Below, one piece after another: positions 39,064 to 49,973 of a stretch of DNA of 64,000 nucleotides (position 1 is the stretch's first letter; each line of letters starts with the position of its first letter). The position numbers and the translations under genes are program-made. Below the pieces are notes generated by a model, which saw nothing but the letters and a program-made list of their open reading frames with translations, was not told the DNA's origin and ran no database searches. The stretch is taken from contig NZ_JAUFQV010000028.1 in NCBI RefSeq assembly GCF_030409945.1, positions 124,001-188,000 on the forward strand, given 5' to 3'. The stretch is from Vibrio tapetis subsp. quintayensis. GTDB taxonomy: Bacteria > Pseudomonadota > Gammaproteobacteria > Enterobacterales > Vibrionaceae.

Positions 39064-40551
39064 TTATTCTTCGTCGCCGAACCAACAGATGTTACGTGCA
39101 GCCATGATAAGCTCACCAGCACGTTCTTCGGTCAATCCTTCAATACCTTCTAATTCGTCAACACCTTGGTCAGCAAGGTCTTCTAACGTTGCAACACCTT
39201 TTGCTGCAAGTTTGAACGCCATTTCACGCTCTAAACCTTCCAGACCTAGTAGGTCTTCAGCTGGCTCAACGCCGTCGAATGTTTCTTCTTGAGCAAGAGC
39301 AAGAGTAGTAAGCGCATCTTTCGCACGTTGGCGAAGCTCTTCTACCATTTCTTCGTTCAAGCCATCAACTTCCATCAACTCGTTCACTGGCACGTAAGCC
39401 ACTTCTTCAAGCGTAGAGAAACCTTCTTCAACCAACAACTCAGCAAAGTCTTGCTCGATGTCTAGGTACTTCATGAAGTTTTCAATAGCAGCAACAGATT
39501 CTTCTTGGTGCTTCTTCTCAAGGTCAGCAACAGTCATTACGTTCAATTCCCAGCCAGTAAGCTGAGACGCTAGACGAACGTTTTGACCAGCACGGCCGAT
39601 CGCTTGAGCAAGATTATCTGCTTCTACTGCGATGTCCATTGAGTGCGCGTCTTCATCGACAATGATAGATGCTACATCAGCAGGAGCCATTGCATTGATA
39701 ACGAATTGTGCTGGGTTATCATCCCAAAGCACGATATCAATACGCTCACCGCCAAGTTCGCTTGAAACTGCTTGTACACGTGCACCACGCATACCAACAC
39801 AAGCACCAACAGGGTCAATACGTTTGTCGTTAGTCTTAACTGCAATTTTAGCACGTGAGCCTGGATCGCGAGCTGCCGCTTTTAATTCGATAAGCTCTTC
39901 TGCAATTTCTGGCACTTCAACACGGAAAAGCTCAGAAAGCATTTCAGGCTTAGAACGTGTGATGAACAGTTGGAAACCACGCGCTTCAGGAGCAACTTTG
40001 TAAAGAAGACCACGAACACGGTCACCCGGACGGAAGTTTTCACGCGGAAGTTGGTCATCACGTAGGATAACGGACTCTGCATTATTACCTAAATCAAGGA
40101 TAACGGTATCGCGGTTCACTTTTTTAACAACGCCAGTAACTAGGTCACCTTCGTTGTCAATAAACTGCTCAACGATTTGTGCACGCTCAGCTTCACGTAC
40201 TTTCTGTACGATAACTTGCTTAGCTGTTTGAGTCGTAATTCGGTCAAACGTTACTGAATCGATGTCATCTTCAACGTAGTCGCCCAGTTGCAATTCAGGG
40301 TCTTCGTATTGCGCCGCTTCAATTGAGATTTCGTTTGTTGGGCTTTCTACTTCCTCAACAATCAACCAACGACGGAATGTATCGAAGTTACCTGTTTTGC
40401 GATCGATCTCGACGCGTACTTCGATTTCTAATTCGTGTTTTTTCTTTGTAGCTGTCGCTAATGCGATTTCAAGCGCTTCAAAAATACGCTCACGAGGTAC
40501 TGCTTTTTCGTTTGAAACAGCCTCTACAACCGCTAAAATTTCTCTGTTCAT
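39064..40551 (-). CDS. nusA: transcription termination/antitermination protein NusA
   Basis: RNA polymerase elongation factor for pausing, termination and antitermination. 495 residues, the E. coli length, with an N-terminal RNAP-binding domain, S1, two KH domains ([26 protein letters not shown]) and two acidic C-terminal repeats. It lies between rimP and infB. Two intrinsic terminators upstream of rimP may be targets of its own activity. Confidence 0.97.
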   Translation of the reverse strand: MNREILAVVEAVSNEKAVPRERIFEALEIALATATKKKHELEIEVRVEIDRKTGNFDTFRRWLIVEEVESPTNEISIEAAQYEDPELQLGDYVEDDIDSVTFDRITTQTAKQVIVQKVREAERAQIVEQFIDNEGDLVTGVVKKVNRDTVILDLGNNAESVILRDDQLPRENFRPGDRVRGLLYKVAPEARGFQLFITRSKPEMLSELFRVEVPEIAEELIELKAAARDPGSRAKIAVKTNDKRIDPVGACVGMRGARVQAVSSELGGERIDIVLWDDNPAQFVINAMAPADVASIIVDEDAHSMDIAVEADNLAQAIGRAGQNVRLASQLTGWELNVMTVADLEKKHQEESVAAIENFMKYLDIEQDFAELLVEEGFSTLEEVAYVPVNELMEVDGLNEEMVEELRQRAKDALTTLALAQEETFDGVEPAEDLLGLEGLEREMAFKLAAKGVATLEDLADQGVDELEGIEGLTEERAGELIMAARNICWFGDEE

Positions 40552-40586
40552 TAATCTAGCCTCTTAAGCTCTTTTCTCTATGAGAA

Positions 40587-41042
40587 CTAAAATTTAGGGA
40601 TCAGGTTAGCTTTCGAAATATTGCTAAGAGCAAATTCTTCTTTCTCACCATCTACTGTTAGTGTAATTGTCTCACCTTCTACGGTTTCAATCACACCTTT
40701 CCACTTGCGACGGTTGCTCATAGCCATTTTCAAAACAAGATTGACCTCGTGACCAATAAATTGTTCGTAATGCTCTACTTTGAAAAGTGGTCGCTCTAAA
40801 CCAGGTGATGAGACCTCTAGGTTATAAGCAACGGTAATTGGGTCTTCAACGTCCATCACTGCGCTAACCTGACGGCTTACTTCCGCACAATCATCAACAA
40901 AGATGCCATTTTCGTGATCAATAAAGACACGAAGCGTTGAGTGTTCACCCGCACGGATAAACTCTAATCCAACCAATTCATAACCTGAAGCAGCCACTGG
41001 CGCCTCAAGTAATTCTGTTAGTTGTCTCTCTAAACCAGTCAT
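40587..41042 (-). CDS. rimP: ribosome maturation factor RimP
   Basis: 30S assembly factor. The ATG at 41042 follows AAGGGTGG and gives 151 residues, as in the family; a longer frame upstream runs through a terminator hairpin and is not used. Conserved [12 protein letters not shown] is present. First protein gene of the nusA operon. Confidence 0.96.
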   Translation of the reverse strand: MTGLERQLTELLEAPVAASGYELVGLEFIRAGEHSTLRVFIDHENGIFVDDCAEVSRQVSAVMDVEDPITVAYNLEVSSPGLERPLFKVEHYEQFIGHEVNLVLKMAMSNRRKWKGVIETVEGETITLTVDGEKEEFALSNISKANLIPKF

Positions 41043-41073
41043 GATACCACCCTTAGATAACCACTCTAGAAAC

Positions 41074-41094
41074 AAAAAAAGGGCATATAGCCCT
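41074..41094 (-). terminator. second terminator upstream of rimP
   Basis: On the minus strand: AGGGC, TATAT, GCCCT, then a T-run. It ends 32 bp before the rimP start, so operon transcription from the tRNA side must pass it. Confidence 0.85.
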
Positions 41095-41143
41095 ATCGAT
41101 TTTACCAAGCGCACCCTGTACTTTAAAAAAACTAAAATACAGA

Positions 41144-41175
41144 TAACAAAAAACCCCGAATTAGTCGGGGTTTTT
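41144..41175 (-). terminator. first terminator after initiator tRNA
   Basis: AAAAACCCCG / CGGGGTTTTT, perfect 10-bp stem with a 7-nt loop and a T-run on the minus strand, about 130 bp after the tRNA. Confidence 0.9.
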
Positions 41176-41302
41176 GCTGCTGGACCCTGATATTGCTAAG
41201 CGACGATTTCACTTAGCTCGCAATCCGTTATCAACATATAGTATTAACGTATCGCGCAAACTTGCATCCATTACTCAAACTCAGATAAACCAAGTTGAGA
41301 AT

Positions 41303-41379
<77 letters not shown>

Positions 41380-41433
41380 TCCGACTGTCGAGCATTATAC
41401 GCTCGAACAAGTTTTTTACAAGTTTGTAAATCA

Positions 41434-41518
41434 TGGTGCCGAGAGGGGGACTTGAACCCCCACACCCTAAGGCACTAGCACCTCATGCTAGCGTGTCTAC
41501 CAATTTCACCATCTCGGC
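41434..41518 (-). tRNA. leuU: tRNA-Leu (GAG)
   Basis: 85 nt with encoded CCA; acceptor stem GCCGAGA / TCTCGGC, anticodon GAG in the loop, long variable arm typical of class II tRNA. It lies 10 bp after secG, as leuU does in E. coli. Confidence 0.95.
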
Positions 41519-41528
41519 ATCTATTCTA

Positions 41529-41864
41529 TTACTGAGGAATCTCGTCGCTTTTCTCAGCGGGTAACTCACTCAATACATCAGTAGCTTGTTCAACAGTTTG
41601 ACCTAAAGTTGGGTCAATCCATTGAGACTCAGTCGTGTGCGTAGACATACGACCTAACGCTAAGCTAGCGATGAAAAATACTGTTGCAAGAATTGCAGTT
41701 GTTCGGGTTAGGAAATTTCCTGAGCCACCGGCGCCAAATACTGTATTTGATGCACCCGCTCCGAACGAAGCTCCCATGTCTGCGCCTTTACCTTGTTGAA
41801 TCAACACTAGGCCAATTACACCAACCGCTGCCAACAGGTAAATCACAAGTAGAACTGTATACAT
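41529..41864 (-). CDS. secG: preprotein translocase subunit SecG
   Basis: Small membrane subunit of SecYEG. The ATG at 41864 follows GGTGGAAGG and gives 111 residues; two hydrophobic segments (about 2-22 and 53-72) flank the conserved [20 protein letters not shown] loop. A GTG three codons earlier is part of the ribosome-binding site. The acidic tail precedes the tRNA genes. The 269-bp gap to glmM shows no clear terminator. Confidence 0.96.
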   Translation of the reverse strand: MYTVLLVIYLLAAVGVIGLVLIQQGKGADMGASFGAGASNTVFGAGGSGNFLTRTTAILATVFFIASLALGRMSTHTTESQWIDPTLGQTVEQATDVLSELPAEKSDEIPQ

Positions 41865-42133
41865 GCCTTCCACCTATGTTCAAAATTGTTGAGCCAGCGC
41901 CGTCGTATTGAACTAATCTACATAAAATTAGATTCGAGAGACAAGGCTAGCGCACCTTCATTCCTGAAGGCCGAGCAATACTAGCGAAAGCCTTATGCGC
42001 TGACAAGTAAAAATTCAAGAAAATGTAACCTTTTAAGCGCGTTTGGCTAAAAATAGCACAAAGAAGGTTATTTTAAATACGAATAGAAAGAACTCACAGC
42101 AGAAGAGTTAGCCCTCCCCTGCTGCCGACTCCT

Positions 42134-43471
42134 TTAACAGCTGGCTTTTACCGCCTCGGCAATATCAGTCGCCGATTGCTGTACTAACTCGCCATCTTCA
42201 CCTTCAACCATCACTCGAAGTAACGGCTCGGTGCCTGACTTACGTAATAATACTCGGCCTTTATCGCCCAAATTCGCTTCCACCGCTTGAACCGCCGCTT
42301 TTACTGCTTCAGAGTCCAAAGGATTTGAGTCACCACTAAATCTCACATTAATTAATACTTGTGGGTAAAGCGTCATACCTTGTGATAACTCATTCAGGGT
42401 CATTTCACTACCAATGACAGAAGCAAGTACCTGTAGAGCAGCGACGATAGCATCACCAGTGGTGACTTTATCAAGTAAGATAACGTGACCTGAGTTTTCT
42501 GCACCGATCTTCCAACCTTTTGCTATCAACTGTTCCATTACGTAGCGGTCACCAACAGATGCACGTACGAATGGGATACCTAATTGCTTAAGGCCATTTT
42601 CCATACCTAAGTTAGTCATCAATGTACCAACAACGCCGCCTTTTAGCTCTCCACGACGAAGCGCGTCACGAGCAATGATGTAAGCAATTTGGTCACCATC
42701 AACTTTGTTGCCAAGTTCATCAACCATGATGATACGGTCACCGTCACCATCAAAGGCTAAGCCGAGTGCAGCTTTCTCTTCTACAACACGCTTCTGCAGT
42801 GCGCGCACATCGGTGGCACCCACTTCATGGTTGATATTAGTACCGTTTGGCTCACAGCCCATCGCAACAACATCCGCCCCTAGCTCACTGAATACGCTCG
42901 GTGCAATATGGTAAGTTGCACCATGCGCACAATCGATAACGATTTTCATGCCAGCTAAGCTAAGTTCACTTGGGAATGTGCCTTTACAAAATTCAATGTA
43001 ACGACCAGCAGCATCATCAAGGCGAACTGCTTTACCGAGATCTGCGGATTCAACACACTCAATATCTTTATCAAGTTCAGCTTCAATGGCTAATTCAATT
43101 TCATCTGAAAGCTTAGTGCCCTCTGAAGAGAAGAATTTAATGCCGTTATCGTAATAAGGATTGTGAGAGGCAGAAATCACGATACCGGCTTCGGCACGGA
43201 AAGTTTGTGTCAAATACGCAACAGCTGGTGTTGGCATTGGGCCAGTAAAGGTCGCTTTAAGACCTGCAGCGGCCAAACCGGCTTCCAGTGCAGATTCCAG
43301 CATGTAACCAGAGATGCGCGTATCTTTACCGATAATAACTTTTTTGGTGCCCTGCTTAGCTAAAACACGACCAGCAGCCCAGCCTAATTTTAATACGAAG
43401 TCTGGGGTAATTGGGTATTGGCCAACTTTACCGCGCACACCGTCGGTACCAAAATAACGTCTTGTAGACAT
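42134..43471 (-). CDS. glmM: phosphoglucosamine mutase
   Basis: Converts glucosamine 6-phosphate to glucosamine 1-phosphate for peptidoglycan and LPS. 445 residues; active serine in [12 protein letters not shown], Mg loop in DGDGDRI, and phosphate loop [20 protein letters not shown] before ATG; 25 bp after folP. Confidence 0.97.
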   Translation of the reverse strand: MSTRRYFGTDGVRGKVGQYPITPDFVLKLGWAAGRVLAKQGTKKVIIGKDTRISGYMLESALEAGLAAAGLKATFTGPMPTPAVAYLTQTFRAEAGIVISASHNPYYDNGIKFFSSEGTKLSDEIELAIEAELDKDIECVESADLGKAVRLDDAAGRYIEFCKGTFPSELSLAGMKIVIDCAHGATYHIAPSVFSELGADVVAMGCEPNGTNINHEVGATDVRALQKRVVEEKAALGLAFDGDGDRIIMVDELGNKVDGDQIAYIIARDALRRGELKGGVVGTLMTNLGMENGLKQLGIPFVRASVGDRYVMEQLIAKGWKIGAENSGHVILLDKVTTGDAIVAALQVLASVIGSEMTLNELSQGMTLYPQVLINVRFSGDSNPLDSEAVKAAVQAVEANLGDKGRVLLRKSGTEPLLRVMVEGEDGELVQQSATDIAEAVKASC

Positions 43472-43496
43472 AGAATTTCCTTTCTAATTATTAGAT

Positions 43497-44330
43497 TTAA
43501 TTAATTTGATTGGCGCTGATCATCTTGATTATTTTTATCGCATCGACGGTTTCTTCTACGTCGTGGACTCGAATAATCTGAGCGCCTTTTAGTGCAGCAA
43601 TACTGGCACAGGTAACGCTGCCAATAACAGAATCAGCAGGGGCTTTATCAAGTAACTTAAATATCATCGACTTTCGTGACATTCCGGCAAGAATAGGCAA
43701 TCCAAATTGATGGAAATATTCCAAGTTAGCCAGCAGCTGATAATTGTGTTCCAACGTTTTACCAAAGCCAAACCCAGGGTCTAAGATAAGTTTACTTTTA
43801 TCGATGCCTGCCGCTTCACACGCTTGAGTTCGGTCAGCTAAAAAATTTGAGACATCTTGCAGCAGGTTCTCGTAACTTGGTGCCGACTGCATCGTTCTGG
43901 GCTGGCCTTGCATGTGCATAAGACAAACAGGAACGTTCGCACTCGCAGCAACCTCTAGGGCATGAGGCTCTTGCAGGGCTCTGACATCATTGATGATATC
44001 TGCGCCGGCTTGTACCGCTTGGCGCATCACTTCAGCTTTACTGGTATCAATAGATATCCAAACATCCGATATACTTCGCAATGCTTCAATTACAGGAACG
44101 ACTCTTGCGAGTTCTTCTTCTAATTGAACATCAGGTGCTCCCGGCCTGGTTGATTCACCACCAATATCAATGATTGTTGCACCCGCCTTGATCATGGCTT
44201 GTGCTTGCTTTATTGCATCTTCAACCGCACAAAAACGACCACCGTCAGAAAAGGAATCCGGAGTGACATTGAGTATGCCCATGACTTGTGGAGTCTCTAG
44301 ACTTAACTTTTTACCATTGGCTTCGAGCAT
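43497..44330 (-). CDS. folP: dihydropteroate synthase
   Basis: Joins p-aminobenzoate to dihydropterin pyrophosphate in folate synthesis; the sulfonamide target. 277 residues with LNVTPDSFSDGG, DIGGESTRPGA and DPGFGFGKTLEHN. Co-transcribed with glmM; separated from ftsH by a terminator. Confidence 0.97.
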   Translation of the reverse strand: MLEANGKKLSLETPQVMGILNVTPDSFSDGGRFCAVEDAIKQAQAMIKAGATIIDIGGESTRPGAPDVQLEEELARVVPVIEALRSISDVWISIDTSKAEVMRQAVQAGADIINDVRALQEPHALEVAASANVPVCLMHMQGQPRTMQSAPSYENLLQDVSNFLADRTQACEAAGIDKSKLILDPGFGFGKTLEHNYQLLANLEYFHQFGLPILAGMSRKSMIFKLLDKAPADSVIGSVTCASIAALKGAQIIRVHDVEETVDAIKIIKMISANQIN

Positions 44331-44380
44331 AATTAAACACTTACGTTTATTCGACTAAAATTATTTACTTTCTGAAACAG

Positions 44381-44403
44381 AAAAACCCCGAGTTTCCTCG
44401 GGG
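44381..44403 (-). terminator. ftsH terminator
   Basis: CCCCGAG, 4-nt loop, CTCGGGG, followed by five T on the minus strand, 20 bp after the ftsH stop. Confidence 0.9.
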
Positions 44404-44422
44404 CTTGAAACAACGACGATAA

Positions 44423-46423
44423 TTACTCTGCGTCTTTGTTTTTCTTTTCTTCTGCTACATCATCAGATTTTTGATCATCCGATTTTGACGCTTCATCCTG
44501 AACTTCTTGCGAAGTAGCTTTAGATTCATCGTCTTTTTGAGCATCCGCTTTAGCAGATTCTTCAGCTTTCGCATTCGAAGCTTCTTGCGCAGCTGAGTGG
44601 TCACCCCAGCCTGCAGGATCACGGATGTCTTCTTTTCGTTCCATCAAATCATCAATTTGACCTGCATCGATAGTTTCAAACTTAACCAATGCATCTTTCA
44701 TGGTGTGCATGATGTCGATATTTTCTTCCAAGATTTTACGTGCACGGTCATAGTTACGGTCGATGATGATACGTACTTCTTCATCAATCAGCTTCGCCGT
44801 ATCGTTAGACACATGCTTAGTCTGCGTTACGCTACGACCAAGGAAAACCTCTCCTTCGTCTTCTGCGTATAACAATGGACCTAGCTTTTCAGAGAAACCC
44901 CATTGCGTAACCATTTTACGCGCGATATCCGTTGCTCGTTCAATATCGTTTGATGCACCCGTCGACACTTTATCTACGCCATAGATGATTTCTTCGGCCA
45001 AACGGCCACCGTATAGGCTAGAAATCATAGACTCTAAGTGTTGTCTGTTCATGCTAACGCGATCTTGTTCTGGCAAGTACATAGTCACACCAAGTGCACG
45101 TCCACGCGGGATGATAGACACTTTGTAAACTGGATCATGCTCAGGAACAAGGCGACCAACAATGGCATGACCCGCTTCATGGTATGCCGTTGACTCTTTA
45201 GTATCTTCAGATAGCACCATTGAACGACGCTCTGCGCCCATCATGATTTTATCTTTAGCAAGTTCAAACTCAACCATGGAGACGTTGCGCTTATTGCCAC
45301 GAGCGGCGAACAATGCAGCTTCGTTAACTAGGTTGGCAAGATCTGCACCAGAGAAGCCAGGTGTACCACGTGCAATCAGAGATGGTTCAACATCACCCGA
45401 CAGCGGAACTTTACGCATATGAACTTTCAAGATCTGCTCACGACCACGAACATCCGGTAGACCTACAACAACTTGGCGGTCAAAACGTCCAGGACGAAGT
45501 AGCGCCGGGTCAAGTACGTCTGGACGGTTAGTCGCAGCAATAACAATGATACCTTCGTTACCTTCAAAACCATCCATTTCAACCAGCATTTGGTTCAATG
45601 TTTGCTCACGTTCATCGTGACCACCACCAACACCAGCGCCACGTTGGCGACCTACGGCATCGATTTCATCAATAAAGATGATACATGGTGAGGCTTTTTT
45701 CGCTTGTTCAAACATGTCACGCACACGAGATGCACCAACACCAACGAACATTTCAACGAAATCAGAACCTGAAATAGTAAAGAATGGTACTTTTGCTTCA
45801 CCAGCAATGGCTTTCGCTAGCAAGGTTTTACCCGTACCCGGAGGACCGACTAACAAGACACCCGTTGGAATTTTACCACCCAATTTTTGGAAACGGCTTG
45901 GGTCACGTAAGTAATCAACGAGCTCTTTTACATCTTCTTTTGCTTCATCACAGCCTGCGACGTCGCCAAAAGTAGTTTTTATCTGCTCTTCACTCATCAT
46001 GCGGGCTTTGCTTTTGCCAAATGACATTGCGCCTTTACCGCCACCGCCGCCTTGCATCTGACGCATGAAGAATATCCATACACCGATCAACAAGATCATT
46101 GGGAACCATGAGATAAAGATAGTACCGAGTAGACTTTGCTCTTCCGGTGGCGTACCCATTACTTTTACGTTTTGATTGATCAAATCGTCCAGTAATTTGC
46201 TGTCATAGACAGGCATGTACGTCACGTAACGTGAGTTATCACGACGATAGAATGTAATTTCTCTATCGTTAAACTGCGCTTCTCGAATCTGGCCTTGGCC
46301 AACTTCCTGTACGAATGTGGTGTAATCCACAGCTTTTCCGTTGCTTTCTCCAGGGCCAAAGCTCTGGAAAACCGACATCAAGACTACTGCGATTACTAGC
46401 CACAATATTAGATTTTTTGCCAT
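44423..46423 (-). CDS. ftsH: ATP-dependent zinc metalloprotease FtsH
   Basis: Membrane AAA+ protease that degrades LpxC, sigma-32 and misfolded membrane proteins. 666 residues from the ATG at 46423: membrane segment at 4-22, periplasmic part, second segment near 98-120, Walker [12 protein letters not shown] region and zinc site HEAGH. The tail is highly charged (Asp/Glu/Lys). The ribosome-binding site is weak and a TTG three codons earlier is possible. It follows rlmE, as in E. coli. Confidence 0.97.
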   Translation of the reverse strand: MAKNLILWLVIAVVLMSVFQSFGPGESNGKAVDYTTFVQEVGQGQIREAQFNDREITFYRRDNSRYVTYMPVYDSKLLDDLINQNVKVMGTPPEEQSLLGTIFISWFPMILLIGVWIFFMRQMQGGGGGKGAMSFGKSKARMMSEEQIKTTFGDVAGCDEAKEDVKELVDYLRDPSRFQKLGGKIPTGVLLVGPPGTGKTLLAKAIAGEAKVPFFTISGSDFVEMFVGVGASRVRDMFEQAKKASPCIIFIDEIDAVGRQRGAGVGGGHDEREQTLNQMLVEMDGFEGNEGIIVIAATNRPDVLDPALLRPGRFDRQVVVGLPDVRGREQILKVHMRKVPLSGDVEPSLIARGTPGFSGADLANLVNEAALFAARGNKRNVSMVEFELAKDKIMMGAERRSMVLSEDTKESTAYHEAGHAIVGRLVPEHDPVYKVSIIPRGRALGVTMYLPEQDRVSMNRQHLESMISSLYGGRLAEEIIYGVDKVSTGASNDIERATDIARKMVTQWGFSEKLGPLLYAEDEGEVFLGRSVTQTKHVSNDTAKLIDEEVRIIIDRNYDRARKILEENIDIMHTMKDALVKFETIDAGQIDDLMERKEDIRDPAGWGDHSAAQEASNAKAEESAKADAQKDDESKATSQEVQDEASKSDDQKSDDVAEEKKNKDAE

Positions 46424-46549
46424 ATCACTCAAGGTGGCAGCCTCTCGATAACTGATTGTAATTAAAGGTAGGGTACTACAGTTTAAAACCTGTAGCTACA
46501 GTGTTAACTTGCTCATTGTTGCTGTACTTCACTCTTTAGTGACTAACTG

Positions 46550-47179
46550 CTAGCCTTTGTAACCAGTTGCTACAATATAGACTTCTCGTGAGCGGGCTCG
46601 TGAGGAATCTGGCTTGCGAATTTTCACTACTTTGAACATAGCACGAACTTCTTTTACGTATTGCTCAAAACTTTCGCCCTGAAACACTTTCACAGTAAAA
46701 CTACCGCCAGGTATCAAGACTTGTCGACACATATCCAGCGCTAACTCAATCAAGTACATCGCGCGAGGTTGATCCACAGATTGGTTACCCGCCATGTTTG
46801 GCGCCATATCAGACATCACCACATCAACCATATTCGGTTGAATGCGCTCAAGCAATGCATCTAATACCGCTTCTTCACGGAAATCACCCTGCAAGAACGA
46901 AACCCCTGAAATTGGGTCCATCGGTAAGATATCACAAGCAATCACTTGCCCCTCATCACCGACGATTTTTGTCGCGTATTGAGACCAGCCACCAGGCGCG
47001 GCCCCTAAATCGACAACCGTCATGCCAGGTTTAAGTAGCTTATCTTTTTCTTGAATCTCTTTTATTTTAAAAATGGCACGAGAACGATAGCCGCGTTTTT
47101 GGGCTTCTTTCACGTATTTATCATCAAAATGTTCTTTCAACCAACGACCTGAACTGGCCGAGTGCTTTTGCTTGCTCAT
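46550..47179 (-). CDS. rlmE: 23S rRNA 2'-O-ribose methyltransferase RlmE
   Basis: Methylates U2552 of 23S rRNA in the 50S A-site region. FtsJ fold with the SAM motif [12 protein letters not shown] and catalytic Lys/Asp/Lys/Glu tetrad (SDMAPN, FTVKVF). The ATG at 47179 follows TAGGAA and gives 209 residues, the E. coli length. Divergent from yhbY. Confidence 0.97.
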   Translation of the reverse strand: MSKQKHSASSGRWLKEHFDDKYVKEAQKRGYRSRAIFKIKEIQEKDKLLKPGMTVVDLGAAPGGWSQYATKIVGDEGQVIACDILPMDPISGVSFLQGDFREEAVLDALLERIQPNMVDVVMSDMAPNMAGNQSVDQPRAMYLIELALDMCRQVLIPGGSFTVKVFQGESFEQYVKEVRAMFKVVKIRKPDSSRARSREVYIVATGYKG

Positions 47180-47292
47180 TCGATTCCTAACTAAACGGTA
47201 ATTATCGTTACCCAATAAACTATAGTCTTCGGGATTAGATGGCGGTAGAATGTCTTCTTTTCAACCCTATGATAAATAAAATTGGCCGCGTA

Positions 47293-47589
47293 ATGAACCT
47301 AAGCACAAAACAAAAACAGCATCTCAAAGGCCTAGCTCACAGTTTAAAACCTGTCGTGCTAATGGGCGCAAACGGATTAACTGAGGCTGTGCTAGCGGAA
47401 ATAGAGTTAGCACTCGACCATCACGAACTGATCAAAATTAAAGTTGCATCAGAAGACCGTGATACTAAACAATTGATTATCGATGCAATTGTTCGCGAAA
47501 CCAAAGCAGAAAAAGTACAAACCATTGGTAAAACACTGGTACTTTTCCGCCAATCAGAAGCGCGTAAAATCGAAATCCCTCGCAAGTAG
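47293..47589 (+). CDS. yhbY: ribosome assembly RNA-binding protein YhbY
   Basis: CRM-domain protein linked to 50S assembly. The ATG at 47293 gives 98 residues starting MNLSTKQKQHLKGLAHSLKP, as in the family; earlier in-frame starts would add 18 unrelated residues. It carries the GANGLTEAVLAEIE motif. Divergent from rlmE, as in E. coli. Confidence 0.94.
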   Translation: MNLSTKQKQHLKGLAHSLKPVVLMGANGLTEAVLAEIELALDHHELIKIKVASEDRDTKQLIIDAIVRETKAEKVQTIGKTLVLFRQSEARKIEIPRK

Positions 47590-47631
47590 GATACTCGCTA
47601 GTAAGCATAGACAACTGTCTGCTTACAATGC

Positions 47632-47666
47632 AAAAAAAGGTCGCAATTTAAATTGCGACCTTTTTT
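47632..47666. terminator. yhbY terminator
   Basis: Fully palindromic: AAAAAAGGTCGCAATTT and its complement with no spare loop bases, 42 bp after yhbY. It can act on both strands. Confidence 0.92.
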
Positions 47667-47743
47667 GTTTTTTAAGCCAGAGTACAGAACGCTCAGAAGC
47701 ACCTTTCTAAAAACTAGAGCGCTTTGCTACTAGAGACTATAAA

Positions 47744-47777
47744 AGAAAAGAGCAACAGCGATGGTGCTCTTGCTCTT
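47744..47777 (-). terminator. greA terminator
   Basis: AAGAGCAA / TTGCTCTT around an internal 14-nt stretch; the minus-strand side continues TTCTTTT. It lies behind the two repeats that follow greA. Confidence 0.75.
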
Positions 47778-47780
47778 CTA

Positions 47781-47808
47781 CTTAGCTTTTAGTACTTAGC
47801 TTTTAGTA
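47781..47808. repeat. two exact 14-bp repeat units behind greA
   Basis: CTTAGCTTTTAGTA twice, ending 2 bp before the greA stop codon. Same family as at 16120. Confidence 0.95.
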
Positions 47809-47810
47809 CT

Positions 47811-48284
47811 CTAAACATACGCTACTTTATCAATCTCGTAGTCTTTATCACCACCAGGGGTGCTGATAGAAACTTCGTCGCCTTCTAGTTTACCAATCAA
47901 ACCACGAGCAATTGGCGAGCTTACTGAGATTTTGCCAGCGCGAATCTCGGCTTCATCTTCACCAACAATTTGGTAAGTCACTTCTTTATCAGTATCGATA
48001 TCAATCAAGGTTACGGTTGTGCCGAAAATCACTTTACCCGTATTTTCCATTTTAGTGACATCAATAACCTGAGCAACAGACAACTTGTATTCGATATCTC
48101 GGATCTGCGCTTCACATACACCCTGCTCTTCACGTGCTGCATGGTACTCTGCGTTTTCTTTTAGGTCACCCAACTCACGAGCTTCACCGATAGCTTGTGA
48201 AATAATAGGACGACGCTTAATCAACACATCAAGTTCTTCACGTAGCTTTTCTTCGCCACGCGCAGTCATAGGGACTTTTTCCAT
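47811..48284 (-). CDS. greA: transcription elongation factor GreA
   Basis: Rescues back-tracked RNA polymerase by stimulating transcript cleavage. 157 residues; coiled-coil N-terminus with the acidic tip [16 protein letters not shown] and the C-terminal [16 protein letters not shown], 6 nt, ATG. Divergent from ompU. Confidence 0.97.
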   Translation of the reverse strand: MEKVPMTARGEEKLREELDVLIKRRPIISQAIGEARELGDLKENAEYHAAREEQGVCEAQIRDIEYKLSVAQVIDVTKMENTGKVIFGTTVTLIDIDTDKEVTYQIVGEDEAEIRAGKISVSSPIARGLIGKLEGDEVSISTPGGDKDYEIDKVAYV

Positions 48285-48845
48285 TTTAAACCTCTAACGT
48301 AAAAGCAGGCAGAGTTAACCGGTTAGGTGGGCTTTGTGCTTTTAACTACATTCAGACAATACAACCCCACTCCGATGCGATTCATCGAAGTAAGGGGGAT
48401 TTCAACATTTGTTCTAGTGTAATCAAACTAACCAAATAGGTCATCTAAAAACCTAGATCGTGATCACATTTCCCATCTAGTCAATGATTTATCTCGTCAA
48501 CACCCAACACATAAAAAAAATATAAATTCGCACAAAACAACGAATCACTCTCAAAATCAACATAAAAAGATATAAAACATTTTTGTCATCAATAGTTCAC
48601 AAAAATAAGCAAAGCACTGTTTTAATTAAAAATTAAACATAAAACAACACAATAAAACAGTGTGCAGTTGATATTTTTATATCATTTTACTACCTGAAGA
48701 GTGAACTTTAGAGGTACAACATAACCACCTTGAAATGCGAGAGACATCACGCAGTCCACTGCCACTGATATCATTCGCATCTATAAGTAGTGAGGAACCA
48801 CCCTCTACTGCTTGTTATGGACTATAAATTAGGACTTAGAAACCA
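48285..48845. promoter_or_regulatory. greA/ompU divergent regulatory region
   Basis: 561 bp without a gene. The middle (about 48480-48700) is very A/T-rich. The 150 bp next to ompU has a mixed composition and probably is the ompU leader; GTTATGGACTATAAATTAGG precedes the gene. Confidence 0.6.
48563..48577 (+). promoter_or_regulatory. ToxR-box-like direct repeat
   Basis: TAAAA AGATA TAAAA fits the TNAAA-N5-TNAAA pattern described for ToxR at ompU of V. cholerae. In such A-rich DNA a chance match is quite possible. Confidence 0.35.
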
Positions 48846-49850
48846 ATGAACAAGAAATTTATCGCTCTAGCAATCGCTGCTGCTGCAACCGCTACTGGCG
48901 CATCAGCTGCTGAAATCGCAAAAAACGACACTTCTTCTCTAGAAATGGGCGGCCGTGTTGAAGCGCGTCTAGCTATCCAAGACGGCAAAACTGAAGATCA
49001 GTCTCGCGTTCGTCTAAACTTTCTAGGCAAAACTCAAATCACTGACGGTCTATACGGTCTTGGTTTCTACGAAGGTGAGTTCAAAGCAACTGCTAAAAAA
49101 TCTGATGCTAACGGCTTCAACAACGACACTGTTGAACACCGTTACATGTACACTGGTATCGGTGGTGCATTTGGTGAAGTAACAGTGGGTACTGTTAAAG
49201 GTTCTCTACAAGCTGTAACTGATTTCACTGATATCATGGCATACCACGGTAACAGTGCAGCGCCTAAACTAGGAACGGCTGATCGTCCAGACCAATCTAT
49301 CGCATACGCTGGTGAGTTCTCTGGTGTTGAGCTACGTGCTAACTACACATTCGCAAGCTCTGAAGATAAAGTAGACAGCGATAAGAACAGCGGCTACGCA
49401 GCTTCTGCTATCTACAACATCGGCGACACTGGCGCTCGTGTAACAGGTGCTTACGCTTCTCAAGAAGATGGCGCAACTAAAGATGCTAACGAGTTTATGC
49501 TTGGTGCATCTTACGCAATCAGCGACTTCTACTTTGCTGGTCTTTACACTAACGTAACGTCAAATGATGCTAACGTTGAAACAAAAGGTAACGGTTACGA
49601 ACTAGCTGCAGCTTACACTCTAGGCCAAGCTAAATTCACAACTACCTACAACCGTTTTGACTCTACTGAAGCAAACAATGCGAAAGAAATTGATAAAGAC
49701 AGCGTAGCTATCGACGCTTCTTACTTCTTCAACGCTAACTTCCGTACTTACGTATCTTACAACTTCAACTTGCTTGATGACAGCAAAGCGAACATTACTA
49801 AGATCGAAGCACAAGACCAAGCTGTACTTGGCCTACGTTACGACTTCTAA
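48846..49850 (+). CDS. ompU: outer membrane porin OmpU
   Basis: General trimeric porin. 334 residues with a signal peptide cleaved after GASA (residue 21), mature start AEIAKNDTSSLEMGG, alternating beta-strands and a C-terminal aromatic RYDF. Its acidic character and position between greA and dacB match ompU of V. cholerae. Codon usage is strongly biased to highly expressed gene codons. Confidence 0.93.
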   Translation: MNKKFIALAIAAAATATGASAAEIAKNDTSSLEMGGRVEARLAIQDGKTEDQSRVRLNFLGKTQITDGLYGLGFYEGEFKATAKKSDANGFNNDTVEHRYMYTGIGGAFGEVTVGTVKGSLQAVTDFTDIMAYHGNSAAPKLGTADRPDQSIAYAGEFSGVELRANYTFASSEDKVDSDKNSGYAASAIYNIGDTGARVTGAYASQEDGATKDANEFMLGASYAISDFYFAGLYTNVTSNDANVETKGNGYELAAAYTLGQAKFTTTYNRFDSTEANNAKEIDKDSVAIDASYFFNANFRTYVSYNFNLLDDSKANITKIEAQDQAVLGLRYDF

Positions 49851-49879
49851 TTTGGCTTTTAGCTAATAAAGAATCTCTA

Positions 49880-49907
49880 AACGCTCGCATCTGCGAGCGT
49901 TTTTTTA
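49880..49907 (+). terminator. ompU terminator
   Basis: AACGCTCGC, ATCT, GCGAGCGTT followed by seven T in all, 30 bp after the stop. Confidence 0.93.
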
Positions 49908-49973
49908 TGCCTAAACAAAATGCTACGCAATTGCTATACTGAACCCTAACCCCAATCAACTTCCTATTTAGCA

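Noticed and set aside
41043..41114. Longer RimP with 24 extra N-terminal residues
   Set aside because: The extension would cross an intrinsic terminator; the ATG at 41042 has a strong ribosome-binding site and gives the family length.
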